DNA from: Saprospirales bacterium
GTDB lineage: Bacteria > Bacteroidota > Bacteroidia > Chitinophagales > Saprospiraceae
NCBI GenBank assembly: GCA_016719895.1
Contig: JADJYG010000030.1
Span: 186,001-250,000, forward strand
DNA: 64,000 nt
Direction: 5' to 3'
A program made the translations under genes and the position numbers. Below the pieces are notes generated by a model. That model searched no databases. It saw nothing but the letters and a program-made list of their open reading frames with translations, and was not told where the DNA came from. Position 1 is the first letter of the stretch. Each line of letters opens with the position of its first letter. Of the stretch, positions 26,273-35,971 are shown in pieces.

Positions 26273-28288
26273 TTAATAGGAGAGCACTAATTTAGAGATG
26301 GAACTCAGGCCGGTTGCATCTACCGTCCTGCATAAGTAAATTCCTGGCGGGTAGCCGGATGCCTCAACCGGAGATGATGCCGGCAACAATTGTTGCAGGA
26401 TGATTCGCCCGTCGATCGTTTGCAAGGTGAGTCGTACGGGACCCACATTTTCCGGGAATTCGACAAAAAAACTTTCCTTGCTGGGATTGGGGTATACCCG
26501 GATACCGGTAGTGAGCGTTTGTTCTGGCTGTGTGGAGGTGGGTCGTTCTTCTTGGGCTTCGCCACAATTGGAGAAGGCGTCGCGTCCATTGCGCCGCAGG
26601 ATTTCCTTTGCTATGAACCCGGGTTCTGAGCAACCCGACGCCCAGTATTCGAGGCTGTCGAGTGCAATTGAAGGTAATCGCCAGTACGGTGTTCCCGCTT
26701 CCGCATGAGGCCTAACCACATCCAGCATATCGGCAAAACCGGACAATTCTTCCGCTTGAGCTTCCGTCAGATCATTTCGTACGGGAATGTCGGTCAGCCA
26801 TTGATCATAAACGACAAAATCGCCGGAAAAAAAGGCATGGCGGGCCAGGCGCAAGTCGGATTCATAAGATGCCAGGCGTTCAAGCCATACCAACACCGAA
26901 TCCACCCTGACGCCGGTCGAATCCGGCGCAAAATCCCGGATGATTTTGCCACCCTCAATGTCCATGGCCGAGCGGTGGGCATTGATTTCCTGCAATAATT
27001 CCATCCGGGTGACAGAGTCCGTTTCCGACTGGTATAGCTCTTTTATACCCGGCGGAAAGTGCTTTGCGAAAGTGCTGATCCCGCGCACATTGTCGGCGTG
27101 ACTCGCAGTCACGCCGACAATAGACCAATTGCTTCCACTTTTTCGCAAACCACTTTCCGCTGGGTATAATTGAATCCAGGCGATTTTTTCTTCATAAAAC
27201 TCCTCTTTCCAGGATTCGACTTCGACGGTATCGCAGGGCGGTGGGCAACCCTCCCCACCGGTTGTACAATTGGGGTTGGACTGATCGGCAAATACGGCAA
27301 TAATGCCAGTTGCTCCACCATACCCGGTATTCTCATTCGGGTCCTGTTCGGGGACATCGACATAATAATAAGTAATTGGGGCGCCGTCATTGAGCCAGGT
27401 ATATGCGCTCGTGCTAAAAGTGTTTCCAGCAGCAGTTGTAATTTGCAAATCGTTGTCTTTTTCCCCCTGAACCGCCCGCACAGAGCTGCCGCTGGTCACC
27501 TCAAAATCGGCATAGGCATTGTTGTTTTCATTACATTCATAATGCAAACCTTGAGGACCGCCGTTATTTCCGGAAGCGCGGTTGCCGGTACTGAGCGCCT
27601 CGTAATTGTTTTTCCGGATATTGTTTTCCATGGCGCCGATGGAAAAGCAATCCGTACCGATGGCAGTTTCTTGCGGGTCATTGTCCGAGCCTTCGAAGTA
27701 GTTATCTGTCAAGTCGATTCCCAGGGGCGGTGCGTCTCCTTCCGCATGCACGCCGGTGATTGGCTTGTAGGCTGGTTCGACGGGGCAGTCTCCCGGCCTT
27801 CCAACCAGAAAAGTATTGTCGTAAATGGTAAACGGGTCTGGCAGGGCAGAAAAAATTCCCGTATAGCAGTTGAAAAAGGTACTATGCTGCACTTCGTAAC
27901 TGCCGTAGCCGCCGGATAATACCGGGGCGGCGGTAATGCCGCGATCGAGGTGCCGGAAAAAAGAGGTTTGTACCTTGAAGGATGCGTCGTCGGCAATCAA
28001 ACCGTGCGCCCGGGAGTCCCGTCCGGCACAATCCTGCTCGCGCAGGTCATAAAACCAGGTGCTTCCAATATGCAGGCGATTGATCTCGCGCAGCTGCAAC
28101 AATACCGGTTTGTTTCCACCCGGATCGCGGTAATTATCATTGATTATCAGATAGGCGGCGCTTAATTTGCTGGCATTCGGTTCCGAACCGTCCCGGTAAC
28201 GCCCGAAACGAACCGCGTTGGTACAGTTGCGGATCGTCCCCTTTATTTCAACGATGCCGCCTCCAAAATCTGCATCATCTGTTTCCAT
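26273..28288 (-). pseudogene. T9SS-exported parallel-beta-helix protein, 3' part of a broken gene
   Basis: 671 residues. The first ~300 look like right-handed beta-helix coils (GIVEIKGTIRNCTNAVRFG, HSTFFNCYTGIFSALPDPF, IYDNTFLVG). A Cys/Pro linker and a helical region follow (RMELLQEINAHRSAMDIEGG, SYESDLRLARHAFFSGD). The end is a type A sorting domain (IRVYPNPSKESFFVEFPENV ... GIYLCRTVDATGLS). The frame has no signal peptide and begins mid-structure. It continues in the same frame into the upstream 28319-28717 segment, interrupted by a single TAA (28319-28321). The catalytic part expected between the two seems to be missing. Exported surface or secreted protein originally; function unknown. 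Confidence 0.7.
27089..27121. repeat. 15-bp-arm perfect palindrome inside a coding frame
   Basis: ATTGTCGGCGTGACT, CGC, then its exact reverse complement. It lies within the reading frame of the beta-helix protein and encodes SIVGVTASHADN in frame. Such a perfect hairpin is unusual inside protein-coding DNA. Confidence 0.6.
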
Positions 28289-28318
28289 TCCGTGTACCCC
28301 AACGCCAGTCCGGGCGTG

Positions 28319-28800
28319 TTAATAGGTTGCCGGTAAAATTCCATTGCTGGCCTGACCTGTGCCGGTAGTGCTGTAATCGTCTGAAAGAATTTGGATCGTC
28401 AAGCCGTCCGCATAGACCGGGTAAGATGTCCCGGTGTAAACGGTGTAGCAATCACCGGATAAGTTAGGCGGCGGCGCAGAGATGAAATATATTTGATAAG
28501 GGTTAAAAACGGCATTCAGCATCTCCATGGTTTTCCGGCTGCGCCGGTCCAGTAGTTCCGTCTGGCCCAAATTGTCGGCCCAGGTATCGTTTTCAGTTTG
28601 AACATACACCAAATAGGTGCGAATGAAAAAAGCGCCTTCAACCGGAGGGTATGGTTCGGTGTATTCCGGTGAAAAAACCTGCGCGCGAAGGGATGTATTA
28701 CCAACTGCCATAAACATAAACGAAAGTAAAGCAGTAAATAATAAGGGAAACGCCCCCCCTGTACGGGGTGCATCGGTATGAAATGGCGATTTTGCTTCAT
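28319..28800 (-). pseudogene. N-terminal fragment of an M43-like exported protein
   Basis: The readable 132 residues (28717-28319) include TYLVYVQTENDTWADNLGQT, MLNAVFNPYQIYFISAPPP and SDDYSTTGTGQASNGILPATY, which resemble the pro-region and start of M43/pappalysin-type metalloprotease domains of Bacteroidota. The sequence stops before the expected HExxH. A better start, MKQNRHFIPMHP at 28800, leads into a hydrophobic signal peptide only if a run of seven C (28753-28759; G on the coding strand) is corrected by one base. With the in-frame TAA at 28319 this gene is broken in two places. Family assignment is tentative. Confidence 0.55.
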
Positions 28801-29036
28801 CGGTTTTGCATTTTTAGGTAATGGAATGCGATCATCCAAAAATAATATAGTCAGTTGAAAGCGTGCATCTGCACCAAGTGGATTAACACAAACACGTCCA
28901 GGTTGGAAGCCTACACTTCAGACATCTCACAGGATTCCCAAAATCTGCTAATCTTTGGGAAGGCTTAAAATGTTTTTTTTAAAAAAACTCCTCCCTCAGG
29001 CAACACTCCCCAAAACCCTGTCCCTTAACAGAAAAC

Positions 29037-29957
29037 ATGCACACCCAAACCGACATCGAGCTCGTCCGGGGCGTCCTGAAAAACAACCCGGCCTGCGAGG
29101 AAGCGCTGTACCGCCGGTACAGCGGGCCGATGTACCGGGTGTGCCAGCGCTATGCCGCCAGCCGCGCAGAGGCCGAAGACATGCTGCAGGAGGGTTTCCT
29201 GCGGGTGTTCGCCGACCTGCGGCACTATCGCGGCGAAGGCAGCCTCGAAGGCTGGATTCGCCGGGTGGTGGTGCGCGCCGCCCTGCGCTGGCTGAAGCAA
29301 CGCCGCCGGATGGAATTTGTCAAGATCCCGGCCGATCACTTGCCCGCCGCAACCCCCGAAACGGCTGAAGCCGCGGACGACTGGCCCGACGACCGCCGCC
29401 TGGCAGTTCAGCTGATGCAGCAATTGCCCGCCGGATACCGCACGGTGCTGAACCTGTACGCTCTGGAAGGCTATAGCCACGAAGAAATCGCCGGCCTGCT
29501 CGGCATCAGTCCGGGCACCTCGCGCAGCCAGCTGAGCAAGGCCCGGGCCATGCTGAGATCCCCTGCTGGAACCCTGCCGGACGCCCCTGGCCGGCGCCGA
29601 AAACCGCATGATGACCAAAAGCACACCCGCGCCATGAACGACGACATGCTGAACGACAACGCCCTCGACCGCTGGCTCCGCGACAACGCCGGAGACCACC
29701 GCGAGCCGCCCGCTCCCGACGGCTGGGATACGCCCCGGGAAGCAGTCTGGACACGCCTGCGCAGCAGCCTCGACCGGCGGAAACGCCGCCGCCGGGCGGC
29801 TTTCCTCTGGCTCGTCTTGCTGGCCGGCCTGTTTGGCGGCGCTACGGCGCTGTGGTACCAAAAGGTGGGAAAATTCATTCCGGCATCCGAAAAACATGCC
29901 CGGATAGCAGCCCGCGCCGAAACATTGGCCGGCCATCCTGCGACCCTCCCGGCCTGA
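29037..29957 (+). CDS. ECF sigma factor, in frame with the start of a membrane protein
   Basis: 306 residues. Residues 1-178 are a complete ECF sigma-70: region 2 (EEALYRRYSGPMYRVCQRYA, DMLQEGFLRVFADL, GSLEGWIRRVVVRAALRWLK) and region 4 (LPAGYRTVLNLYALEGYSHEEIAGLLGISPGTSRSQLSKAR). Without a stop the frame goes on through MNDDMLNDNALDRWLRD (Met about 200, 29634) to a basic segment and one transmembrane helix (RRRRAAFLWLVLLAGLFGGAT), which normally begin a separate protein encoded directly after such sigma factors. That second protein appears to continue in another frame as the barrel at 30028. Either a real fusion or, more likely, a lost stop plus a downstream frameshift. Confidence 0.85.
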   Translation: MHTQTDIELVRGVLKNNPACEEALYRRYSGPMYRVCQRYAASRAEAEDMLQEGFLRVFADLRHYRGEGSLEGWIRRVVVRAALRWLKQRRRMEFVKIPADHLPAATPETAEAADDWPDDRRLAVQLMQQLPAGYRTVLNLYALEGYSHEEIAGLLGISPGTSRSQLSKARAMLRSPAGTLPDAPGRRRKPHDDQKHTRAMNDDMLNDNALDRWLRDNAGDHREPPAPDGWDTPREAVWTRLRSSLDRRKRRRRAAFLWLVLLAGLFGGATALWYQKVGKFIPASEKHARIAARAETLAGHPATLPA

Positions 29958-30027
29958 ACACAAAAACAACGGGAAACAAACACTGCCCGCCGTCCTTTCG
30001 CCAGGCCCGGCAATAAACACAAAAACG

Positions 30028-31047
30028 GTGGCCGGGACGGCCACCAGTGTCGTAGAGGACGTTCCCGAAACGGTTTCAAGCCCGCCCCCGACAGAACGCC
30101 CCATCGACATCGACACCGCCCCCCTCCAGACCGCCCCGGCGGCGGCCGACTGCACCCTGACCCCGGCGCCGGCCGTGCTGGCCAGCCCGCCGGTCGAACT
30201 GGTTCCGCTGCCGTTGGCAGAACTCCAGTGGCAACAAAAACCAGAGCTGCCCGCTGCCGGCATCCGGCCCCGGCGGGAAAAAAACCGGCTGTACGCCGGC
30301 CCCGTCGAGGGGGCGTTTTTCACCTCGCGGGTATTGCAGGCGCCGGACGGCAACGCGCCCAACGGCCGGGAATCGGGCGCCTGGACGCTGCAGTACGGCG
30401 CTGCGGCCGGCCTGCGGCTCGGCCGGCACTGGTCCGTCGAGTCGGGACTGCAGTGGAGCGCCGTGCGCTTGCAGGCCCAACGAACGGTCGATTTCCGATA
30501 CCGCACCGACCGCGAGCAGTACAACGCCCAGCGCTTCGTTTACCAAAACTCCGATGACCAATCCGTACAAACCTCATTCGGGGAAGTGGACATGCGCATG
30601 GACATCGAGCGCGAACCCAACCGGCCGATTCTCGACCAGGCGCTCGTGCGGCTGACCCTGCTCACCGACGAGCAGGTGCGTTATGTGCGCCTGCCGCTGC
30701 TCCTGCGCCGCCAGCAGGGCGCCGGGCGCTGGCAATGGAGCCTCGCCGCGGGCCTGGGCTTCAACTTCGAATCGGGCTACGACCTGCGCCTGACCGCCGC
30801 CCGCACCAACCGCCTGGGCGTACGCCGGATCAGCGCCCGCCTGCAACAACAGCGCGCCGAAGGGCTGGCCCCGTTTTACCTCGACGCGCAATTCGGCCTC
30901 GGGCTGCAATACCGCCTGGCGCCGCAATGGCGCCTCCGCCTGGCGCCGGAGTTCCGCTATGGCCTCGGCTCGATGTACCAAAACGGACCGTTTCGCTCGC
31001 TGGCGCTGTCCGGCGGGGTGCAAGTGGGCATGCTGTGGGGTTTATAA
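30028..31047 (+). CDS. outer membrane beta-barrel protein (C-terminal part of sigma-linked gene)
   Basis: 339 residues from a GTG at 30028, but the same frame is open upstream to at least 29935, where it reads on from the neighbouring frame. A Pro/Thr/Ala-rich linker (about 1-90) is followed by a PorT/OmpA-type beta-barrel: LQYGAAAGLRLGRHWSVESGL, YVRLPLLLRRQQGAGRWQWSL, AQFGLGLQYRLAPQWRLRLAP, and the final GGVQVGMLWGL. With the transmembrane helix encoded at 29800-29860 it would make a single envelope-spanning protein of about 470 residues, the usual companion of this sigma factor type in Bacteroidota. A frameshift around 29880-29960 separates the halves. Confidence 0.75.
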   Translation: MAGTATSVVEDVPETVSSPPPTERPIDIDTAPLQTAPAAADCTLTPAPAVLASPPVELVPLPLAELQWQQKPELPAAGIRPRREKNRLYAGPVEGAFFTSRVLQAPDGNAPNGRESGAWTLQYGAAAGLRLGRHWSVESGLQWSAVRLQAQRTVDFRYRTDREQYNAQRFVYQNSDDQSVQTSFGEVDMRMDIEREPNRPILDQALVRLTLLTDEQVRYVRLPLLLRRQQGAGRWQWSLAAGLGFNFESGYDLRLTAARTNRLGVRRISARLQQQRAEGLAPFYLDAQFGLGLQYRLAPQWRLRLAPEFRYGLGSMYQNGPFRSLALSGGVQVGMLWGL

Positions 31048-31118
31048 TCGGGAAAAGACGTCTTTCGCTACATACACAAACACAAACAACTTTTAAAACA
31101 CAGTTTAAAGCACAGAAT

Positions 31119-31856
31119 ATGAAGAAGTTCGCATTTTATCTGATCGGCGGCGCACTGGCCGTCTGGCTGGCGGCCTGCACCAAAGAAGCCGTCACCGATT
31201 TTCAACAACTTGACGACGAGGCCCTCGCCACGGCCATTGCCGGCGACCGCGGCAAACAGGAAATCGACCCCTCCACCCTGCCGGCGGAAATTTTGACCTA
31301 TGCCGAAGAAAACCATTTCGACACCTACATCGACGCCGTGTATTTTGCCGAAGGTAAAGGTTACGACCTCGTGTTCGCCACGGAGGAGCACGCCTTTTTC
31401 AACCTGGCGCGCCGGGCGCTGCGTCATCATCACAACGACCGGATGGGACCCTGCGGGCGCCTCCTGGGCGGCGAAGCCATTCCCCTCGACGCGCTGCGCC
31501 CGGCCATCGTGCAGTACATCGAAACCAACTACCCGGACGCCGAAATCCTGCGCGCCAAGAAAAAAGGCGACCGGATCATCGTAATGTTAAGCGGGCATGT
31601 TTTGCTGGTATTTACAGAAAACGGCGTGTTTGAAATAGATGCCCAGCACTGGATTGACTGCCGCCCCTGCGCGCCGGCTTCGCAGGTGGATATCCCGGCC
31701 GATGTGCTTGCTCTGATCGAAACTACCGTACCCGGCGCGGAGATCAAACGCGTGTGCCGCCGCGGCGACCGGATCGTAGTGGGTGTCATCGCTGCCGACG
31801 GGCGCCATATTTTGGTGTTCGACAACAACTGGAATTTCCTCTTTACCACGCCTTGA
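31119..31856 (+). CDS. lipoprotein with three PepSY-like repeats
   Basis: 245 residues from the ATG at 31119. The lipobox LAAC puts the lipidated Cys at about 20. Three related alpha/beta units follow: LPAEILTYAEENHFDTYI..YFAEGKGYDLVF, LRPAIVQYIETNYPDAEI..KKGDRIIVML and IPADVLALIETTVPGAEI..RRGDRIVVGV. Helix plus IxxV strand units of this kind occur in the PepSY-like (BLIP-like) family of Bacteroidota periplasmic proteins. It lies 71 bases after the barrel gene in the same direction. Likely an anchored periplasmic binding or scaffold protein; function unknown. Confidence 0.75.
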   Translation: MKKFAFYLIGGALAVWLAACTKEAVTDFQQLDDEALATAIAGDRGKQEIDPSTLPAEILTYAEENHFDTYIDAVYFAEGKGYDLVFATEEHAFFNLARRALRHHHNDRMGPCGRLLGGEAIPLDALRPAIVQYIETNYPDAEILRAKKKGDRIIVMLSGHVLLVFTENGVFEIDAQHWIDCRPCAPASQVDIPADVLALIETTVPGAEIKRVCRRGDRIVVGVIAADGRHILVFDNNWNFLFTTP

Positions 31857-31869
31857 TGGATATTGCGGC

Positions 31870-32961
31870 ATGAATAGCCGCAGCACTGTGAACAAACGCA
31901 CTTTATGGCCAGCGCGCCGGTGTGCCCGGGAAACTGTTCCGGGCGCCCGGCGCCTTTTCTTTTTTTGGGCGGGCGGCCTGGCGCTGTTGCTCACCGCCTG
32001 CCGGCCACCCGCGCAGCCGGCAGCGCCAGCTGCTTACCACTGGCAAACGCGCCTGGCGCTCCAGCCCGCAGAATCCCGCTGGCTCGACAGCCTCGGCGCC
32101 CGGCGCCTGTACGTCAAATTTATCGACATTGCGCTCGAAGGCCAAGCCATCCGGCCCTATGCGCTGCTGGAACTGGCCGACACGGCCGGCCTGGCCGGCA
32201 AAACGGTGGTTCCCTGCGTGTTTATCGCCAACAGCGTTTTTCAGGATATTTCTGCCGAAAAAATCGATTGGCTGGCCCAACAAACCACCAGGGCGCTGTT
32301 GAGCGTGGGGGCGCAATTTCCAGAAGCAGATTTTCCGGAATACCAGTTTGATTGCGACTGGACGCCTTCTACCCGTGCCGCTTTTTTTTCTTTTTTGGCC
32401 CGAATGCGCGCCCATTTGCCGCAGGGCGCCCGACTGAGCGCCACCATCCGCCTGCACCAGTACAAATTCCCGCAACAAACCGGTGTGCCGCCAGCCGACC
32501 GCGGCATGCTCATGTTGTACAATACCGGCGATATCGACGACCCTGAAGAGACTAACTCTATTTTCCAGCCGGACGCCGCCGAAAAATACCTGCATGGCGC
32601 GGCCGGGCGGTACCCGCTCCCGCTGGACCTGGCCCTGCCGGTTTTTTCCTGGGCCCTGGTGTACCGCGATGGCGAACTTTGGAAAATCATCCCCAACGCC
32701 GGGGCGTATGGCGGACCAAACACGGTATTCCGTATTCAAACCGCAACTTTCCTCGGCGGGCATTATCTTCGCCCGGGCGACCTGGTGCGGGTAGAGGCGG
32801 TAGACAGCGCTTTGTTGCGCCGGGCAGCAGCAATGGCAGCCAGGCTGCCGCTCGCCGGCGATGCGGTGATAGCGTTTTACCACCTGGACACCGCCACGGT
32901 GCGGCATTATCCGGCCCGGTTTTTACGATCCGTATGCGAAACGATACACAACAACAGGTAA
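31870..32961 (+). CDS. lipoprotein of unknown function
   Basis: 363 residues from the ATG at 31870, 13 bases after the PepSY-like lipoprotein. A long basic N-region precedes a hydrophobic helix and lipobox LTAC (Cys about 44). The body alternates strands and helices in a TIM-barrel-like rhythm (LYVKFIDIAL, VVPCVFIANSVFQ, YQFDCDWTPSTRAAFFSFLARM, LSATIRLHQYKFP, GMLMLYNTGDID, LALPVFSWALVYRDGE). This resembles a glycosidase-like barrel, but I recognise no named family. It is followed by, and overlaps, the large TPR-like gene, and the two probably act together. Confidence 0.65.
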   Translation: MNSRSTVNKRTLWPARRCARETVPGARRLFFFWAGGLALLLTACRPPAQPAAPAAYHWQTRLALQPAESRWLDSLGARRLYVKFIDIALEGQAIRPYALLELADTAGLAGKTVVPCVFIANSVFQDISAEKIDWLAQQTTRALLSVGAQFPEADFPEYQFDCDWTPSTRAAFFSFLARMRAHLPQGARLSATIRLHQYKFPQQTGVPPADRGMLMLYNTGDIDDPEETNSIFQPDAAEKYLHGAAGRYPLPLDLALPVFSWALVYRDGELWKIIPNAGAYGGPNTVFRIQTATFLGGHYLRPGDLVRVEAVDSALLRRAAAMAARLPLAGDAVIAFYHLDTATVRHYPARFLRSVCETIHNNR

Positions 32962-35330
32962 AACGCCCGAGGGCTGTCCGGTGGGCCGGCAGGAAAGGCC
33001 GTATGCTGGCCTGGACCGGTCTTTTTTTTACCCTCGTTTCCTTTTTTCCGGGCCATACGCCGGCGCCGGCGGAACGGCCGCCCGGCGCTTGCGACCCGCA
33101 GGCGCGGGCCTTTGCCGGGTATTCGTTTTTGGTTCCGGAGATTATCAATAAAAATGCGGCATACGCGCCGTTTTTCGTGCAATGGGGCGACTACTACGAG
33201 CGCTTTTATTTCAGCAAAGACCTCCAGCAGGAAGACAACCTGGCCGAGTGGAACGACCGCTTTTGTGGCCTTTCGACGCCGGCCGACGTGGCGTACGTGG
33301 TGTACCAAACCAGTATAAACGAACTCATCGGGTTGCACAATGCCGCCGTGGCGAAGGGAGAAGGCGGGGCTTTGCCCTATACCCTGGCGGGTAACACGTT
33401 TGCGGAAGCCCTGGCAACGAATGGTTGCACGGAAGCCATTCATTACCTGATGTTTGCCAAGCGTTGTGAGCCGCATGTGATGCAGTATGGCGATGGCTGG
33501 GCCCTGCCGAAGCGCGATGTGGAGATGATGCAAGCGCTGATCGAGGAAGGCAAGGGCCGTTTTTTACAAACCCGGTCGCATTTTTTCCGGCAACGCTACG
33601 CCTACCAGATCGTCCGGTTGGCCCACTACGCACGGCAGTGGCAACAAACGGTGGACCTGTATAATTACCTGTTGCCCAAATACGACCGCCGGCGCCCCAG
33701 TATCCTTTATTTCTGGACGCTCGGGCACCTGGCCGGCGCCTTGCAGCAACTGGGCAAATACCCGGAAGCCGCCTACCGCTACGCTCTGATTTTCCGGCAT
33801 TGCCCATCCAAACGGCGCCAGGCTTTCCGGAGCTTCCGCATCCGCAACGACCGGGAATGGGAAAAAGCCCTGCGCCTGTGCCAGTCGGATGCCGAACGCG
33901 CTACCCTGTACCTCTTGCGGGCCGGCGTATCGCGCACCTACCGGGTGGAAGACCTGGAGGCAATTTACGAACTAGACCCCGAAAATCCGCAGATCGACCT
34001 GTTGCTCGTTGGCGACGTACAACAACTGGAAAAAATATTTTTGCGCACGCCCGTCACCGATAAAAAATACGGCAGCGGGGGTATCCGGGCCGAACAGCGC
34101 CAGCTGGCAGCCAGGCACCTGCTCCAGCTCCAGCGTTTTGCGCGCCGGGTGGTCAAAGAGAAAAAAACGAAAAACCCCAAGCTGTGGCATAGCATGTCCG
34201 GATACCTCGAGCTGCTGGCCGGCGACCGGTATGCGGCACAAAAGTCGTTCGAACGCAGCCGGGACTTGCTGAAAAAAGGCCGGGCGACCGATGAGCCGCT
34301 CCTCCGCCAGCTGGACGTGTGGGAACTCCTGCTGGAAATCCTTAACCTCGACGGCAGCTCGGCCACGGCCGACCAGGCCGCCTTTCGCATCCGCAGTTAT
34401 GATTTGTTCAAAACCATGCCCGGATACGAGCCGTTTTTACAGGATTTCCTGTCGGCGCAATACGCCGAAGGCGAGCACCCCGGCAAGGCCATTCTGGCTG
34501 CTTATGAGCCGGCGGCGATCATGCTCAATCCGCGGATGGACGTGCTCGATGATCTGCTGAAACTGGCCGACAGTAAGGACCCCGTGTTGCTGGAACGCGC
34601 CATGCAGATCGATACCAACCCCAATCAAATCAAAGCCCGGCTGTTGGAAATCAAGGGCGCCTATCTGTTCAGCGCCGGCCAACCGGAAGCCGCCCTTTCC
34701 GTACTGCGGCAAATACCGGCTACAGAGCGCGACCGCATGCCCCGGTTCAGTCCGTTTCGCGAAATGCTGGACGAGCGCATTCACCGCCCCGTAACGGATA
34801 CCTTGCTCCTCACCCGGCAGCAAATACTGGAAAAATTACTCAACTATGAGTTTAAAGCAAAAGCTGCCGTGGCCATGAACGACCCGGTGGGCTCCTGGTA
34901 TTATTACCTGATCGGGCTGGGCTACTATAATATGTCGTATTTCGGCTACGAGTGGGAGGCGATGGATTATTTCCGCAGCGGTTCCAACTGGCTGCGGCTG
35001 CCGCAAGGGCCGGTTTTTCCGCTGCGCAACTCCCCGAACGGCAACCGGGAAAATACCGACGTCAGCATCGCCCTGAGTTTTTTCGAAAAAGCGCTGGCGG
35101 AGGCGCGAAATCCCGAGCTGGCGGCCCGGGCGGCTTTTATGGCGGCCCGCTGCCAGCAAAAGCAATGGTTTTGCAACCCGGCGTGCAACTACAAGCCGGG
35201 TTCCAAAACCATACCTATGCTGCCGGAGGCATACCGGGGCTACTACGACCGGCTGGGCCGGTATCAAACTACCGAGTTTTATAAGCAGGCCGTAAAAGAG
35301 TGTAAATGGCTGGCCGCTTACGTGCAGTGA
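32934..35330 (+). CDS. large exported TPR-like helical-repeat protein
   Basis: 798 residues from the ATG at 32934, overlapping the previous gene by 28 bases. ATG 33003 (MLAWTGLFFTLVSFFPGHTPA) is an alternative that gives a shorter signal peptide. The protein is largely helical with tetratricopeptide-like pairs (LGHLAGALQQLGKYPEAAYRYALIF, GYLELLAGDRYAAQKSFERSR, KGAYLFSAGQPEAALSVLRQI, IALSFFEKALAEARNPELAARAAFMAA). No catalytic motif is visible. Likely a periplasmic or surface scaffold paired with the upstream lipoprotein. Function unknown. Confidence 0.75.
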   Translation: MRNDTQQQVKRPRAVRWAGRKGRMLAWTGLFFTLVSFFPGHTPAPAERPPGACDPQARAFAGYSFLVPEIINKNAAYAPFFVQWGDYYERFYFSKDLQQEDNLAEWNDRFCGLSTPADVAYVVYQTSINELIGLHNAAVAKGEGGALPYTLAGNTFAEALATNGCTEAIHYLMFAKRCEPHVMQYGDGWALPKRDVEMMQALIEEGKGRFLQTRSHFFRQRYAYQIVRLAHYARQWQQTVDLYNYLLPKYDRRRPSILYFWTLGHLAGALQQLGKYPEAAYRYALIFRHCPSKRRQAFRSFRIRNDREWEKALRLCQSDAERATLYLLRAGVSRTYRVEDLEAIYELDPENPQIDLLLVGDVQQLEKIFLRTPVTDKKYGSGGIRAEQRQLAARHLLQLQRFARRVVKEKKTKNPKLWHSMSGYLELLAGDRYAAQKSFERSRDLLKKGRATDEPLLRQLDVWELLLEILNLDGSSATADQAAFRIRSYDLFKTMPGYEPFLQDFLSAQYAEGEHPGKAILAAYEPAAIMLNPRMDVLDDLLKLADSKDPVLLERAMQIDTNPNQIKARLLEIKGAYLFSAGQPEAALSVLRQIPATERDRMPRFSPFREMLDERIHRPVTDTLLLTRQQILEKLLNYEFKAKAAVAMNDPVGSWYYYLIGLGYYNMSYFGYEWEAMDYFRSGSNWLRLPQGPVFPLRNSPNGNRENTDVSIALSFFEKALAEARNPELAARAAFMAARCQQKQWFCNPACNYKPGSKTIPMLPEAYRGYYDRLGRYQTTEFYKQAVKECKWLAAYVQ

Positions 35331-35343
35331 GCCCCCAACATGC

Positions 35344-35763
35344 TTAATACATCTCGACGCCGCCGAAATGAAACGCGCCTTCGATGGCGGCATTTTCATC
35401 GCTGTCGGAGCCATGTACGGCGTTTTCACCGACGCTGGTCGCGTATAATTTGCGAATGGTACCCTCCTCGGCGTTGGCGGGGTTGGTGGCGCCGATGAGC
35501 TTGCGAAAATCATCCACGGCGTTTTCTTTTTCAAGAATGGCAGCCACGATAGGGCCGCTGCTCATGAAGGCGCACAGCTCGCCATAAAACGGACGCTCCT
35601 GGTGTACGGCGTAAAACTGACCGGCGCGTTCGAGGCTCATTTGGGTGAGCTTCATCGCTGCGATCCGGAAGCCGGCGGCATTGATCATTCGGAGGATATT
35701 GCCGATGTTGCCTGCCCGAACGGCGTCGGGTTTGATCATGGTAAAGGTTTTGTTGCCTGACAT
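35344..35763 (-). CDS. ndk: nucleoside diphosphate kinase
   Basis: 139 residues, normal length. It transfers the gamma-phosphate between nucleoside triphosphates and diphosphates through a phospho-His intermediate. The start TFTMIKPDAV, RPFYGELCAFMSSGP and the active-site His117 in NAVHGSDSDENA are all present. It is convergent with the TPR-like gene, with only 13 bases between stops, and divergent from the DHH phosphoesterase. Confidence 0.98.
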   Translation of the reverse strand: MSGNKTFTMIKPDAVRAGNIGNILRMINAAGFRIAAMKLTQMSLERAGQFYAVHQERPFYGELCAFMSSGPIVAAILEKENAVDDFRKLIGATNPANAEEGTIRKLYATSVGENAVHGSDSDENAAIEGAFHFGGVEMY

Positions 35764-35971
35764 TATTATTATAGTGCGTTAGTGTGTTGGAAGAAATATT
35801 GGGTTTGCGGGGCGCAAAGGTAGGACGAGATTTTATTTTAAAAAGCCCCCCTTGAAAGGCTTTGCCAAAAAATAATATCCTGTGAGCCAATAAAACACGG
35901 GCAATCGGCGTACTTTTGCGGCCGTTTTCCGGGTTGCCGTGCTTCAACCGGTCCGGATAAAGGCCTTTATC

